A stretch of DNA of 64,000 nt from an uncultured Porphyromonadaceae bacterium (GCA_900540205.1 UQER01000004.1:62001-126000), one strand, 5' to 3'; positions 26,833-36,231 are shown, counted from the first letter of the stretch. Program-made: numbers and translations. The notes: a model not told the origin generated them from the sequence alone.

Positions 26833-28492
26833 TAAAAATCAAAAAAGAATGTACAGGTTTCCGATTTCAAGGTTTGTAATATCAGTTTTGGCCGTCTGCT
26901 TGCTCCCGCTTGCAACTCAGGCCCAGGGAAAAGATAAAGGGGAGTTCAAGCTCACTCCCGACCGCAAGCTGCTCATGGCCGAACAGGTGATCGAGCGCTT
27001 TTATGTGGACAGTGTCGATGCCGGCAACATGGTGCAGGATGCCATCGTGGCCATGCTCAAGACGCTCGACCCCCATTCGTCCTATTCCGATCCGGAAGAG
27101 ACCAAGGAACTCACCACTCCGCTCGAAGGTAATTTCAGCGGCATCGGCGTGCAGTTCAATATGCTCAACGATACATTGTTCGTGATTCAGACCACTTCGG
27201 GTGGACCTTCCGAGAAGGTGGGAATCCTTCCTGGCGACCGCATTGTCCAGGCTGGTGATTCGGTTATAGCCGGCCGGAAACTGCCCAACTCCAGAATCAT
27301 CAAGATTCTCCGCGGGCCCAAGGGCTCGGAGGTGGACCTGAAGGTGTTGCGCAGGGGGGAGGCCCAGCCTATCGTGTTCCACGTTGTGCGCGACGACATC
27401 CCTGTCTACAGTGTGGATGCCGCCTATATGGCCGACCCCACAACAGGCTATATTCGTGTGTCGCGTTTCGGCGAGGAGACCGACAAGGAGTTTGAGGCTG
27501 CCCTAGAGAAACTGCGCAAACAGGGGATGCAGAACCTTATTGTCGACCTCGAGGACAATGGTGGAGGCTACCTGCAGGCAGCCCACCAGCTTGCGTCGCA
27601 TTTCCTCGACAAGGGTGACATGGTGGTTTACACGGATGCACCGAAAATGGGCCGTACCGTCTATGCCGTAGAGAAACCGGGCAACTTCAACAAGGGGCGT
27701 CTGGTAATCATGGCCAACCAGTATTCCGCCTCGGCCAGCGAAATCCTCTCCGGGGCCGTGCAGGACAACGACCGCGGCCTTATCGTGGGACGGCGCACGT
27801 TCGGCAAAGGACTTGTGCAGCGGCCGTTCCCGTTCCCCGACGGCTCCATGATCCGCCTCACCGTGTCACGCTACTACACCCCCTCGGGCCGCAGTATACA
27901 GAAGCCTTACGCTCCCGGCGACGAGGAATCGTACCGCAAGGACATGCTTCACCGCTATGAGGCTGGCGAGTTCTCCTCGGCCGATTCGATTCATCTGCCC
28001 GACTCGCTACGTTTCGAGACATTGCACAATCATCGCCCCGTTTATGGCGGAGGCGGCATAATGCCTGACCTTTTTGTGCCGATTGACACCACCGCTTTTT
28101 CGCCGTATTACCGTAACCTGGTGGCAAAGGGGATTCTCAACCGTTTCTGCATCACTTATGTCGACCGCAACCGCAGTCAGCTCAACCGTGAATATCCCGA
28201 TGTGGATGCATTCATAGCCAAATTCAGTGTGGATTCGGCCATGATCGACGATATTGTGAAACTCGGCGTAGCCGACAGCGTGAAGCTTGATTCGGTACAG
28301 CTTGAACGTTCACGCCCGATGATCGAGACCATAGTCAAAGGCATAATTGCGCGCGACCTGTTCGACACATCGGCTTATTTCCGTGTGGTGAACCCGCAGC
28401 TCAGTCCCGTATACCGCGAAGCTCTCGGGCTTATCAACGACGAACGCCGCTACAACCGCCTGCTGCGTGAGGGACGCGAGTTTGGTAAATAA
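26819..28492 (+). CDS. S41 family C-terminal processing protease with PDZ domain
   Basis: A 557-residue periplasmic serine protease of the CtpA/Prc type. A signal peptide follows an N-terminal basic stretch and ends near ATQA. The PDZ domain covers about 105-185 (FSGIGVQFNM, GGPSEKVGILPGDRIVQAG). The protease core has VDLEDNGGGYLQAA, the nucleophile Ser in NQYSASASEIL, and the general-base Lys in RTFGKGLVQ. A C-terminal extension of about 180 residues goes beyond the core. Start 26819 overlaps coaD; an ATG at 26849 would also preserve the signal peptide. Substrates are unknown. Confidence 0.88.
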   Translation: MRRLNKNQKRMYRFPISRFVISVLAVCLLPLATQAQGKDKGEFKLTPDRKLLMAEQVIERFYVDSVDAGNMVQDAIVAMLKTLDPHSSYSDPEETKELTTPLEGNFSGIGVQFNMLNDTLFVIQTTSGGPSEKVGILPGDRIVQAGDSVIAGRKLPNSRIIKILRGPKGSEVDLKVLRRGEAQPIVFHVVRDDIPVYSVDAAYMADPTTGYIRVSRFGEETDKEFEAALEKLRKQGMQNLIVDLEDNGGGYLQAAHQLASHFLDKGDMVVYTDAPKMGRTVYAVEKPGNFNKGRLVIMANQYSASASEILSGAVQDNDRGLIVGRRTFGKGLVQRPFPFPDGSMIRLTVSRYYTPSGRSIQKPYAPGDEESYRKDMLHRYEAGEFSSADSIHLPDSLRFETLHNHRPVYGGGGIMPDLFVPIDTTAFSPYYRNLVAKGILNRFCITYVDRNRSQLNREYPDVDAFIAKFSVDSAMIDDIVKLGVADSVKLDSVQLERSRPMIETIVKGIIARDLFDTSAYFRVVNPQLSPVYREALGLINDERRYNRLLREGREFGK

Positions 28493-28558
28493 TAATTCTC
28501 AGGTGGCTGTCGGCATCCCGGCATCCACCTTGTTTACGAACCAATCGAAAAGAGAGTA

Positions 28559-30364
28559 ATGGATAACATACTGACAACACTGGTTGACCGCCAGGCTGCA
28601 AAATATGGCGACCGCGCGGCTGTATATCACCGCCGTCCCGACGGCATGTGGCTCCCCTATAGCTGGAATGAACTCAAACAGATGGCCGGTCAGGCCGCTG
28701 CCGCCATGGAGGCCATAGGCATAAAGGAAACACAGCGTGTGGCTGTGTTCTCGGCAAATGACCCCTATATTCTCGTGACCGATTTCGCGGCCTTTGCCAA
28801 CCGTGCCGTTCCTGTGAGCATATATGCCACCTCGTCGGAACAGCAGGTAGAGTACATAGTCCGCGATGCCGAGGCCGAATGCATCTTTGTGGGCGACCAG
28901 ACACAGTATCAGATAGCGCGCAATGTTGCGCGCCGTCAGAGCGGACTTCGTCAGATTGTGGTATATTCCGACGTGCGGCTTGATTCGTCGGACACCACCA
29001 CGATGACCTTCGCCCGTTTTCTCCGGCTGGGCGCCGAGGCATCAGAGGCATCCCGCCGTGAAGTGGCGCGCCGCAAGGCTGCAGCCACCCCCGACGATAT
29101 CGCGACACTGCTCTATACCTCCGGAACTACCGGCGACCCCAAAGGCGCCATTCTTCCGCATTCCTGTTTCGATGCCGCCATAGAGATGCATCACCGCAGG
29201 CTCACATCGCTCTCGGATGCCGACACGGCCATGTGTTTTCTCCCGCTGAGCCATATTTTTGAAAAGGCTTGGACATATTTTGCGCTTGATTGCGGCATCA
29301 AAGTGTATGTCAACCGCAATCCGCGCGACATACAGACCACCATCCGCGAGGTGCGTCCCACCTGCATGTGCTCGGTGCCGAGGTTTTGGGAAAAGGCATA
29401 TGCCACCATACAGGACAAGATGACCCGCATGAAGCCCTTCAACCGCTGGATGTGCCGCCGCGCACTCGCCATTGGCCGTCGCCGCAATCTGGAGTATGCG
29501 CGCGTGGGCCGGAAGGTGCCGTTCATGCTGGAATTGCAGTACGGATTTTTCAACAGCCGTGTGTTCCGCAAGGTGCAGCGCATCATGGGAATCGAGCACG
29601 GCAACATATTCCCCACGGCGGGAGCGCCGCTCAGCGCCAACATCACAGAATTTTTCCGTTCGATGGGTGTGCCTATCGTGATAGGATACGGATTGTCGGA
29701 AACCACCGCCACCGTGAGTTGCTATCCTTATGTGGGATATGAAATCGGCACGGTGGGCACCGTGCTTGACAGGATTGATGTCCGGATAGGGGAGAACGAC
29801 GAAATTCTGGTGAAAGGTCCCACCGTGATGCGTGGCTATTTCAACAAACCTGCCGAGACGGCTGATGCCTTCACTTCGGATGGGTATTTCCGCACGGGTG
29901 ATGCCGGTCGTTTTGATGAGCACGGCGCGTTGATTCTCACCGACCGCCTCAAAGATCTTTTCAAAACCTCCAACGGCAAATACATAGCTCCCCAGGCCAT
30001 CGAGAGCCGTCTGGGCGAGGACAAATACATCGAGCAGGTGGCCGTAATAGGCGACAACCGTAAATTTGTCACCGCCCTCATCGTGCCGTCCATCCCGGCT
30101 CTGCAGGAATATGCCGCCGCCAACGGCATAACATATGACTCGCTTGATGAACTCATGGCCGACGCAAGAATCTACAATCTCGTCGCATCCCGAATCGAAG
30201 CGCTTCAGGAAGGCCTCGCTTCGTTTGAGAAAATCAAGAAATTCACCCTGCTTCCCAAGGAGTTCACCATGGAATCGGGCGAGCTTACCAACACGCTGAA
30301 AATCCGCCGGCCGGTGATCAACCGCAACTACTCTGCGCAGATCGATGCCATGTACGAATCCTGA
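28559..30364 (+). CDS. Long-chain acyl-CoA ligase (AMP-forming)
   Basis: Activates fatty acids with ATP and CoA. The 601-residue ANL enzyme has the P-loop LLYTSGTTGDPKGAI, the aromatic/adenylate motif GYGLSETTATVSC, and the hinge TGDAGRFDEHGALILTDRLKDLFKTSNGKYIAP split over several blocks. The C-terminal Lys domain includes GELTNTLKIRRPVI. There is no signal peptide. It is preceded by a 66-base gap after the protease gene and ends before a promoter-bearing spacer. The eukaryote-like long-chain subtype is common in Bacteroidetes. Confidence 0.9.
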   Translation: MDNILTTLVDRQAAKYGDRAAVYHRRPDGMWLPYSWNELKQMAGQAAAAMEAIGIKETQRVAVFSANDPYILVTDFAAFANRAVPVSIYATSSEQQVEYIVRDAEAECIFVGDQTQYQIARNVARRQSGLRQIVVYSDVRLDSSDTTTMTFARFLRLGAEASEASRREVARRKAAATPDDIATLLYTSGTTGDPKGAILPHSCFDAAIEMHHRRLTSLSDADTAMCFLPLSHIFEKAWTYFALDCGIKVYVNRNPRDIQTTIREVRPTCMCSVPRFWEKAYATIQDKMTRMKPFNRWMCRRALAIGRRRNLEYARVGRKVPFMLELQYGFFNSRVFRKVQRIMGIEHGNIFPTAGAPLSANITEFFRSMGVPIVIGYGLSETTATVSCYPYVGYEIGTVGTVLDRIDVRIGENDEILVKGPTVMRGYFNKPAETADAFTSDGYFRTGDAGRFDEHGALILTDRLKDLFKTSNGKYIAPQAIESRLGEDKYIEQVAVIGDNRKFVTALIVPSIPALQEYAAANGITYDSLDELMADARIYNLVASRIEALQEGLASFEKIKKFTLLPKEFTMESGELTNTLKIRRPVINRNYSAQIDAMYES

Positions 30365-30456
30365 TATCGAGCCACATTTGTATGGCGATTCCCGTTGCAT
30401 TCCGGCGGAATCTGCGTTGCATTCTTGCAGAAAAAATGCAAAATGCCGCATTGAGC

Positions 30457-30487
30457 TTTGCCGAATGAAGTGGAAATTGTAACTTTG
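30457..30487 (+). promoter_or_regulatory. Bacteroidetes-type promoter upstream of small secreted protein
   Basis: TTTG (30457-30460), a 19-base spacer and TAACTTTG (30480-30487) match the consensus exactly. The small gene starts at 30570, leaving about 75 bases of leader. Confidence 0.75.
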
Positions 30488-30569
30488 CAAGTCGTACTGT
30501 GTCAGCAGCGCAGCATGTGAGGCACGCGGTTGACCGTATGTATTTTGAACTGAACAGACACTGAACGTT

Positions 30570-30896
30570 ATGCGCAGATTGCTTGCGACATTGGTTGTGA
30601 CCCTTATGGTGGCGGTGGCTACGGCTGTCGGCGCCGCTCCTGTGTGGGAGGAGGTCAACTCGCCGCATGCCGCCATAACGCAGACAATGGAGATGGATGC
30701 CGACACGCAGATTGCCGTGAGCGACGGCTACATCTACCTCTGGAGCGAGAAGCCGGTGACGGTCAAACTTTTCTCCATCCTCGGGCAGCTCATAGCGCAG
30801 GAAACCGTCAAGCCCGGCCTTCACCGCCTCCGCATCGCCTCGCGCGGCATCTACATCCTCCGCGCCGGCACCTCCACCCGCCGCATCACCATCTAA
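30570..30896 (+). CDS. Small secreted protein with sorting-domain-like C-terminus
   Basis: A 108-residue protein with a signal peptide ending near VGA (about 22). After a short linker, the C-terminal half reads VKLFSILGQLIAQET, then GLHRLRIASRGIYILRAG. This is the beta-rich pattern of T9SS/Por-type sorting domains, where LFSxxGQ and GIYxLR are hallmarks. It consists of little more than a signal peptide and this domain, so it may be a vestige of a larger surface protein or a genuine small one. It has its own promoter. Export or surface location is inferred. Confidence 0.55.
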   Translation: MRRLLATLVVTLMVAVATAVGAAPVWEEVNSPHAAITQTMEMDADTQIAVSDGYIYLWSEKPVTVKLFSILGQLIAQETVKPGLHRLRIASRGIYILRAGTSTRRITI

Positions 30897-30943
30897 CGCC
30901 TAACCATTCATTCCCCCCCAACCCTTCATTTCCTTCTTGGCGA

Positions 30944-30964
30944 GCTTATAAGAATTTCTTATAA
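30944..30964. repeat. Near-perfect palindrome
   Basis: CTTATAAGAA and TTCTTATAAG form a 21-base odd-centred palindrome at 30944-30964, 48 bases after the small secreted protein. It could be a protein-binding site or a terminator-like stem, but no T-run follows on either strand. Confidence 0.5.
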
Positions 30965-30990
30965 GTTCGATTCTCATCAATATGGGGCTG

Positions 30991-31180
30991 TATATCCGCA
31001 GTCATCAGCGGATGTGAGGAGTACAGTGTTTGTGCATATAAGCGTGCGGAATCTTAGCTTATCTAAGGGTGGCATAGAGCCGGAAAAGCGTCTCTCGGCT
31101 AAACATCCATTTAGGTGCAAAATAAAATGATGTTTTTCAGCATCGTTAAAATATAGTTTCAAAAATAATAGTAATTTTGC
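30991..31180 (+). other. AT-rich spacer with several short hairpins and a -7-like box
   Basis: No gene is supported. Short inverted repeats follow each other: ATCCGC/GCGGAT (30993-31012), CTTAG/CTAAG (about 31052-31067), AGCCG/CGGCT (about 31077-31100) and GATG/CATC (about 31128-31144). TAATTTTG at 31172-31179 fits the -7 consensus but lacks a TTG at the expected upstream distance. Confidence 0.4.
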
Positions 31181-31542
31181 GTTTGCAGACCGTTTTGCAA
31201 ACCACATCAGTTGGGTGAGGTTCGCCGAACCATCCCCTGTTTGGGGTTTAGCGGAACGGGATGTAGTTGAAATACATAAGAAAGCGTTTATCCGCGCTGA
31301 TTCTTGACCATCTGAAATGTCTCGCAAACTTTTCTTTATCTAAGTCAAGGATAGAGCAACGGTAGATGCCCGTGGATATGTGATTATCTTGCATCCGGCA
31401 TGATATTTCGGGAGAAATACGGCCGGAGGCATTGATTGCATATACTGGCGTGGGCTTCTGCAGTTGCCGTCTGACTTAGATAAGGCAATGCGAGAAGCCT
31501 CAGATGGTAGGACGGTAACGATACAGATTCCTGCGCTTTTTT
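31181..31542 (+). ncRNA. Candidate structured RNA or folded leader upstream of the C10 protease
   Basis: Two closed helices are visible. In domain 1, GTTTGCAGAC (31181-31190) pairs with GTCTCGCAAAC (31319-31329, one bulge). It encloses hairpins GGTTC/GAACC (31219-31231), CCCC/GGGG (31234-31246) and AGCGGA/TCCGCGCT (31250-31298), the last around ATGTA/TACAT. The same 5' strand can instead pair locally with TGCAAAC (31196-31202), giving mutually exclusive folds. In domain 2, TTATCTAAGTCA (31336-31347) pairs perfectly with TGACTTAGATAA (31472-31483). Nested inside are GCAAC/GTTGC, GCCC/GGGC, TCCGG/CCGGA and TATTTC-GGGA-GAAATA (31404-31419), capped by a GNRA tetraloop. A weak hairpin and six T follow (31537-31542). 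A -7-like TAATTTTG lies at 31172-31179. I could not match it to RNase P, tmRNA or SRP RNA. Confidence 0.5.
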
Positions 31543-31595
31543 GTTTATAAACCAATCTGATACCAACGAGAGGAATCGGTGGGTATATTTGATGT

Positions 31596-34500
31596 ATGAG
31601 AAAGTTGTTTTTGCTGTCGGTTGCTTGTATTGCCGTAATGTCTCACGCCCGACAAATTTCAGAAACCGAGGCCGCGTCTATCGCTTCGGAGTTTTTAGGC
31701 TCGACCATTGAACAGCATGAGCCGGTAAGAAAAAGTGTGCATCGTGCTGCCGGCAGTTATAGTGGAAATTCCGATAGCGCCCCTTTTTATGTTTTCAACG
31801 CCAACGACGGCCAAGGCTTCGTTATCATCTCTGGTGACGATCGGGCGCAGTGTGTTCTCGGATATTCGGATTATGGGAAATTTGATTACGCAGATGTGCC
31901 GCCTCAGCTCGTCTACATGATGGATCTGTTTTCCGAGCGTATTAAAAAAATGCCTGCCGATGCTCCGGCACACTCGTCTTGGCGCAGTCCTGGCGTTGGT
32001 GTGCCCGGAAATGAATCCATCCTGCTTGAGACCGCTTGTTGGGGACAAGGTGCACCGTACAATTCGCTTTGTCCTGTAATTGATGGTGTGCAGGCTCCTG
32101 CAGGATGCGTCGCCACTGCGATGGCAATCATAATGAAGTACCATAATTGGCCCGAAAGAGGTGAAGGGTTTCATTCATATGTGTGTAATGGACAAAATCT
32201 GAGTTTTGACTATGGAATAGATTTTGATTGGACAAATACACCCTCTCGTCTGACGGGGGATTCAAGTGATGAGGAAATCGACAATGTCGCTAAATTAATG
32301 AGCGCATGCGGCATAGCAGTTGATATGGGATATTCTCAAAAGGAAAGCGGTGCGTTTTCGGCTCCAGTTTCTATCGCCATGTCGGATTATTTTGTTTATT
32401 CTCCCCTTTCACAATTAATATCGAATAAGAATTATACGCAAGATGATTGGGCAAATATATTAAAATATGAATTGAGTCTTAATCGGCCGCTAATTTATTT
32501 CGTGGGAGGTGCTTCAGGAAATCATGCGGTGGTGTGTGATGGCTATAATCAGTCATACTTTCATATAAACTGGGGATGGGATGGAAACTACAATGGTTAT
32601 TTTGCGTTGAACGACCTGAATCCTTATGGTCAGGCTGATAGCGAGGCAGGATACAATGACTATGCAGAAGCCTTGATTGGAGTTGTTCCCAATAAAACCC
32701 AGCACAAAATCGGAGTTTCCCCCTTGTGCATTTATCCGATAGGGGTGACTTCCACATCCTCCGAGTTGCATGCTGGAAATGAGTTTGAGTTGTTGGTGAA
32801 TAATCTGTTCTCAATTCAATCCGGGTTTAAAGGTGAGGTGGCTGCAGTGTTGGCGGATCAGAACGGTAATATTAAAGAAGTGCTGTCAACGCAAGAGCTC
32901 ACTCTTGAAAGAGAGGCAAATTCTAAAATGGTTTTTCCCGGTTGTAAACTGTCATCGGTGGAAAAAGGAGATATTGTCACGGTGGTTTCGCGGGAAGCCG
33001 GAAGTAACGACTGGCAATTTATCATAAGGCAGCCCTGGTGTATATGCAATACCGCTATTTATCCACAAATATACAGAGCGCAAAAGTGTAATCTGGAGCT
33101 GAAGCTTGATGCCGGGGTCAAAGTTGAATTATTTATTGGTGAGACCGAAGATGATATGGACCTTAACCATCCCGTCGCGGCGGGAGAGTTCCCTTATGGA
33201 ACAAATTTGAGGGCTAAAGTGTCTTTTGAGGATCCGTCAAAGTTGCATGCCGTTCAGGTCTCGCACTGCGATTTTGGTTACGTTTACCGATATCTTGATG
33301 CAGGCAACTGGCTCCCGCTGGAACAACTGTGTCAACCCGTTTATACGGTAGAGGTGAGGTTATATGACAAATCAGAACTTATTGACAAGCATGTACATGT
33401 GGAGAATGCGGGAATGTTGAGTTCCATGCTAAGTGAAGAAGACTTCAAAATAGGTTCCCTTTCTTTAAGTGGCAAAATCGGTTCTCTGGACATGGTCGAA
33501 ATTAAAGACAGATTGCCGTTGCTGTACTCCCTCGATATGGGGCAATGTTCGTATTCAGACGATGCAGGGAGCGGTTTACAAGGTTTAGATAACAGGCGCT
33601 TTCTAGAAAGAGTTATACTTCCGGCCGATTTGAAATCCATAGGCCAAAGTGCCTTCCTTTGCAGCGCGGTGAAGGAAGTTTCCTTCCCATCGGGTTTGGA
33701 GTCGATTGGCGATCAGGCTTTTTCAAGATGCAAATATCTCACGGGTATCTCATTGCCTTCTGATTTGAAGATGATGGGGAGGTTATGTTTTGATAAATGT
33801 GAGGGGCTGACAGAGATAACGATACCCTCGGGCGTTTCGCGTATTCCGGACAACGCATTCGATGGATGTGTTAATTTGAGTTCTGTGACGATTGAGGGGG
33901 ATGTGTCTGAGATTGGTAACTATGCATTTAATGAATGTGTAGGGTTGCGCCATGCCAATTTAGGAAACTCTCTGATAGCAATCGGGGATTATGCATTCAG
34001 AGAATGCACTTCGTTAAGCGATATCCAATTCCCGGCCTCTCTTGTTAATATTGGGCAAAGTGCATTTTATAATGATTGTTCTCTCAAGCGAATTGAAATC
34101 CCTCATTCTGTGGAATCAATCGGCAAGTATGCATTCTATAATTGTACGAGTGCCAAACAGTTGAGCCTAAGCAATCAACTCGTGGAAATAGAAGACGGTA
34201 CATTTATGTCATGTAATGGATACTCTGATTTAAGACTGGGCGATAAGATACGAAAGATTGGTCAGAGTGCTTTATCCGGCAATTATACCGATTTGTATCT
34301 GAATGCTGCCCTTGAAAATGTTGCGTCATTCGGCCTGAATTCGAACTCATGTGTTAATGTGTATACGCCGTCGATCCAAGGCTTTGCTGTGGAGGATGAT
34401 GCCATACGGTGCCAGAACCTTTATATTCCCGGTAAAACGCTGGCAGTCTTTGATCACATAGCTGATGCGAAGAAAAAAGAGATGTGGTCATATTCCTTAC

Positions 34501-34940
34501 ACAAGGATTTAGGTGCGGTCACACTTCGGCCTGCAATAGCTGGTGTTGTCATTGATAGAGTCGTAATTAATGGTGATGTCGTTTACTTGGATGGCGACAA
34601 TCTGTACAGATATACGCCTGCTGACGATCTCGATATCACAGTTGAATATACATTAAACGGAAGTCAGTCAATGTTGACGCACTATACGCCTGAATTTAAT
34701 GCCGGATTGGCCGATGAGCCGATTAGCTCGGTTGTGTCTACGGTAGCATTGGCTGATGTCAGAATAAATGCCAAGGACAATTGTATACAGATTGCCACCG
34801 CAAGTGACAATGCAAATGTTGTGGTGTTTGATTCCATGGGGCGTTGCTTATATAGGGGCAATGAACATACGGTCAGCGGACTGTGCGCCGGCTTGTACCT
34901 CGTTGTTGTTGACGGCAGAACATTTAAAGTGACAATATGA
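31596..34940 (+). CDS. C10 family cysteine protease with leucine-rich repeats and sorting-like C-terminus
   Basis: A 1114-residue secreted protease of the streptopain/interpain type. There is a signal peptide at about 1-18, followed by an inhibitory propeptide-like region. The catalytic domain carries the nucleophile Cys171 in APAGCVATAM and His310 in SGNHAVVCDGY, followed by the family INWGWDG stretch. The middle is beta-rich. BspA-type (LRR_5) repeats run from about 670 to 890, with recurring IPSGVSRIPDNAFDGC-like and SIGKYAFYNC-like units. The C-terminus reads VVVFDSMGRCLYRG then GLYLVVVDG, resembling a T9SS sorting domain. It is markedly more AT-rich than flanking genes. It likely degrades host or microbial proteins at the surface; such proteases are known virulence or fitness factors in Bacteroidales. 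Confidence 0.85.
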   Translation: MRKLFLLSVACIAVMSHARQISETEAASIASEFLGSTIEQHEPVRKSVHRAAGSYSGNSDSAPFYVFNANDGQGFVIISGDDRAQCVLGYSDYGKFDYADVPPQLVYMMDLFSERIKKMPADAPAHSSWRSPGVGVPGNESILLETACWGQGAPYNSLCPVIDGVQAPAGCVATAMAIIMKYHNWPERGEGFHSYVCNGQNLSFDYGIDFDWTNTPSRLTGDSSDEEIDNVAKLMSACGIAVDMGYSQKESGAFSAPVSIAMSDYFVYSPLSQLISNKNYTQDDWANILKYELSLNRPLIYFVGGASGNHAVVCDGYNQSYFHINWGWDGNYNGYFALNDLNPYGQADSEAGYNDYAEALIGVVPNKTQHKIGVSPLCIYPIGVTSTSSELHAGNEFELLVNNLFSIQSGFKGEVAAVLADQNGNIKEVLSTQELTLEREANSKMVFPGCKLSSVEKGDIVTVVSREAGSNDWQFIIRQPWCICNTAIYPQIYRAQKCNLELKLDAGVKVELFIGETEDDMDLNHPVAAGEFPYGTNLRAKVSFEDPSKLHAVQVSHCDFGYVYRYLDAGNWLPLEQLCQPVYTVEVRLYDKSELIDKHVHVENAGMLSSMLSEEDFKIGSLSLSGKIGSLDMVEIKDRLPLLYSLDMGQCSYSDDAGSGLQGLDNRRFLERVILPADLKSIGQSAFLCSAVKEVSFPSGLESIGDQAFSRCKYLTGISLPSDLKMMGRLCFDKCEGLTEITIPSGVSRIPDNAFDGCVNLSSVTIEGDVSEIGNYAFNECVGLRHANLGNSLIAIGDYAFRECTSLSDIQFPASLVNIGQSAFYNDCSLKRIEIPHSVESIGKYAFYNCTSAKQLSLSNQLVEIEDGTFMSCNGYSDLRLGDKIRKIGQSALSGNYTDLYLNAALENVASFGLNSNSCVNVYTPSIQGFAVEDDAIRCQNLYIPGKTLAVFDHIADAKKKEMWSYSLHKDLGAVTLRPAIAGVVIDRVVINGDVVYLDGDNLYRYTPADDLDITVEYTLNGSQSMLTHYTPEFNAGLADEPISSVVSTVALADVRINAKDNCIQIATASDNANVVVFDSMGRCLYRGNEHTVSGLCAGLYLVVVDGRTFKVTI

Positions 34941-35004
34941 TGGCCGAGATAAAAGTAACGGCAGCAACTCCGCAAAATTTAAAATTAAATGGGGTAAATA
35001 ATTA

Positions 35005-35036
35005 TTTGGTTGATTGGCAAATAATTGTTACCTTTG
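35005..35036 (+). promoter_or_regulatory. Promoter for rplU-rpmA
   Basis: TTTG (35005-35008), a 20-base spacer and TACCTTTG (35029-35036) match the consensus. The leader to rplU is about 80 bases. Confidence 0.75.
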
Positions 35037-35123
35037 TGGGCTTTTTGGCCGTTTTGGGCTCGGAATAAGTGGTGTCTGCGCATCCGCCCGACGGTGTTAA
35101 TCTATAAATATCAGTTAGTTGCA

Positions 35124-35444
35124 ATGTACGCAATTGTAGAAATCCAGGGACAGCAGTTCAAAGCCGAAGCAGGCAAATTTCTGTATGTTCACTATCTCGG
35201 CGACGAGAAAAAAGAAGGCGAGACACTCGAATTTGACCGTGTTCTGCTCGTTGACGCCGACGGTGCCGTTAAAGTAGGCGCGCCCACCGTGGAAGGGGCA
35301 AAAGTTGTTTGCGAGGTGAAACGTCCCCTCGTGAAAGGCGACAAAGTCATCGTTTTCAAGAAAAAACGTCGCAACGACTATGTTCGCAAGAACGGACATC
35401 GCCAGATGTTCACCCAGATTGTGATCAAGGACGTGATTGCTTAA
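35124..35444 (+). CDS. rplU: 50S ribosomal protein L21
   Basis: Large-subunit protein of 106 residues with the typical start MYAIVEIQGQQFKAE and the C-terminal KKRRNDYVRKNGHRQ rRNA-binding stretch. ATG 35124 is correct; an upstream in-frame TTG at 35025 lies before the promoter's -7 box and cannot be used. It pairs with rpmA 25 bases downstream, the usual L21-L27 operon. Confidence 0.96.
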   Translation: MYAIVEIQGQQFKAEAGKFLYVHYLGDEKKEGETLEFDRVLLVDADGAVKVGAPTVEGAKVVCEVKRPLVKGDKVIVFKKKRRNDYVRKNGHRQMFTQIVIKDVIA

Positions 35445-35469
35445 CCCCAAAATAAAACTCTAAGAAACA

Positions 35470-35733
35470 ATGGCACATAAAAAAGGTGTTGGTAGTTCTA
35501 AGAACGGCCGTGAGTCAGAAAGCAAACGACTCGGAGTGAAGATTTTTGGCGGTCAGCACGCCAAAGCGGGCAATATCATCAAGCGTCAGCGTGGCACAGT
35601 TCACCATCCCGGTCTGAACGTAGGCATGGGTAAGGATCATACCATCTATGCTCTCGTTGACGGTGTGGTTGTGTTCACCACCGGTAAGGAAGGCCGCCGT
35701 TTCATCAACGTGCAGCCGGCAGCCGAGGCGTAA
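35470..35733 (+). CDS. rpmA: 50S ribosomal protein L27
   Basis: An 87-residue large-subunit protein whose N-terminus reaches the peptidyl-transferase centre. It starts MAHKKGVGSSKNGRESESKRLG, without the cleavable N-terminal extension found in Firmicutes, and carries RQRGT...HPG and MGKDHTIYAL. It is the last gene of the rplU operon before a strong terminator. Confidence 0.96.
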   Translation: MAHKKGVGSSKNGRESESKRLGVKIFGGQHAKAGNIIKRQRGTVHHPGLNVGMGKDHTIYALVDGVVVFTTGKEGRRFINVQPAAEA

Positions 35734-35753
35734 CGTAGCCCGGATTAACGATT

Positions 35754-35797
35754 AAAAAGCGATGCGTGCAGGCGCTGGCCTGATGCATCGCTTTTTT
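35754..35797 (+). terminator. Terminator after rpmA
   Basis: AAAAAGCGATGC (35754-35765) pairs with GCATCGCTTTTT (35785-35796), a 12-bp stem with a 19-base loop that ends in a T-run. Confidence 0.88.
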
Positions 35798-36230
35798 GCG
35801 CTTTGTCGGGAATGCTTTGGTGCAGATGCCCGTGGGGGTGTGAATCTGCGTTCAAAGTGCCCCGTGGCGTAGATTGAAGGAGAGGTCTGACGTCGCTTCC
35901 AACGTCACATGCTGCTGCGGCAGTAGGGTCGTGGAGTTATGGCTTGCGCTTACGGCCTGTGGTGCCTTTTAGATGCGGAATTCTGTTCCATTCCTCCCTT
36001 CAGGAGTGTGTGTTTCAAGTAATCTTTGTATATATAACGCTTTGAGGTTCTGAATTGTTGAGAAATCGGCAACGGCGCGGCTCCTATCGTGAGGCCTTCT
36101 CCGGCAAACATCGGCCGGAATGCCATGGCGGAGTGCCGTGTGCATTGTTGGCAAAGGCGCTATTTTGCATGTGAGTGGAAGAAAAATCGCGCTGAGGCGT
36201 GAAATCTTGATGCAAAAACTTGCCTAAAGT
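35798..36230. other. Spacer without recognised gene
   Basis: About 430 bases between the L27 terminator and the tRNA promoter contain only short shadow ORFs on the minus strand and no RNA or mobile-element signature that I recognise. Confidence 0.4.
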
Positions 36231-36231
36231 G

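Noticed and set aside
29042..30706. Minus-strand ORF opposite the acyl-CoA ligase and small secreted protein (554 codons)
   Set aside because: It overlaps two supported genes and a consensus promoter on the + strand, and has no recognisable domains.
31340..31566. Short minus-strand ORFs opposite the folded RNA region
   Set aside because: They coincide with the nested helices on the + strand, have no start signals, and are better explained as shadows of a structured RNA.
31584..31591. TATATTTG box directly before the C10 protease ATG
   Set aside because: It would give a transcript starting at or after the start codon and has no -33 element.
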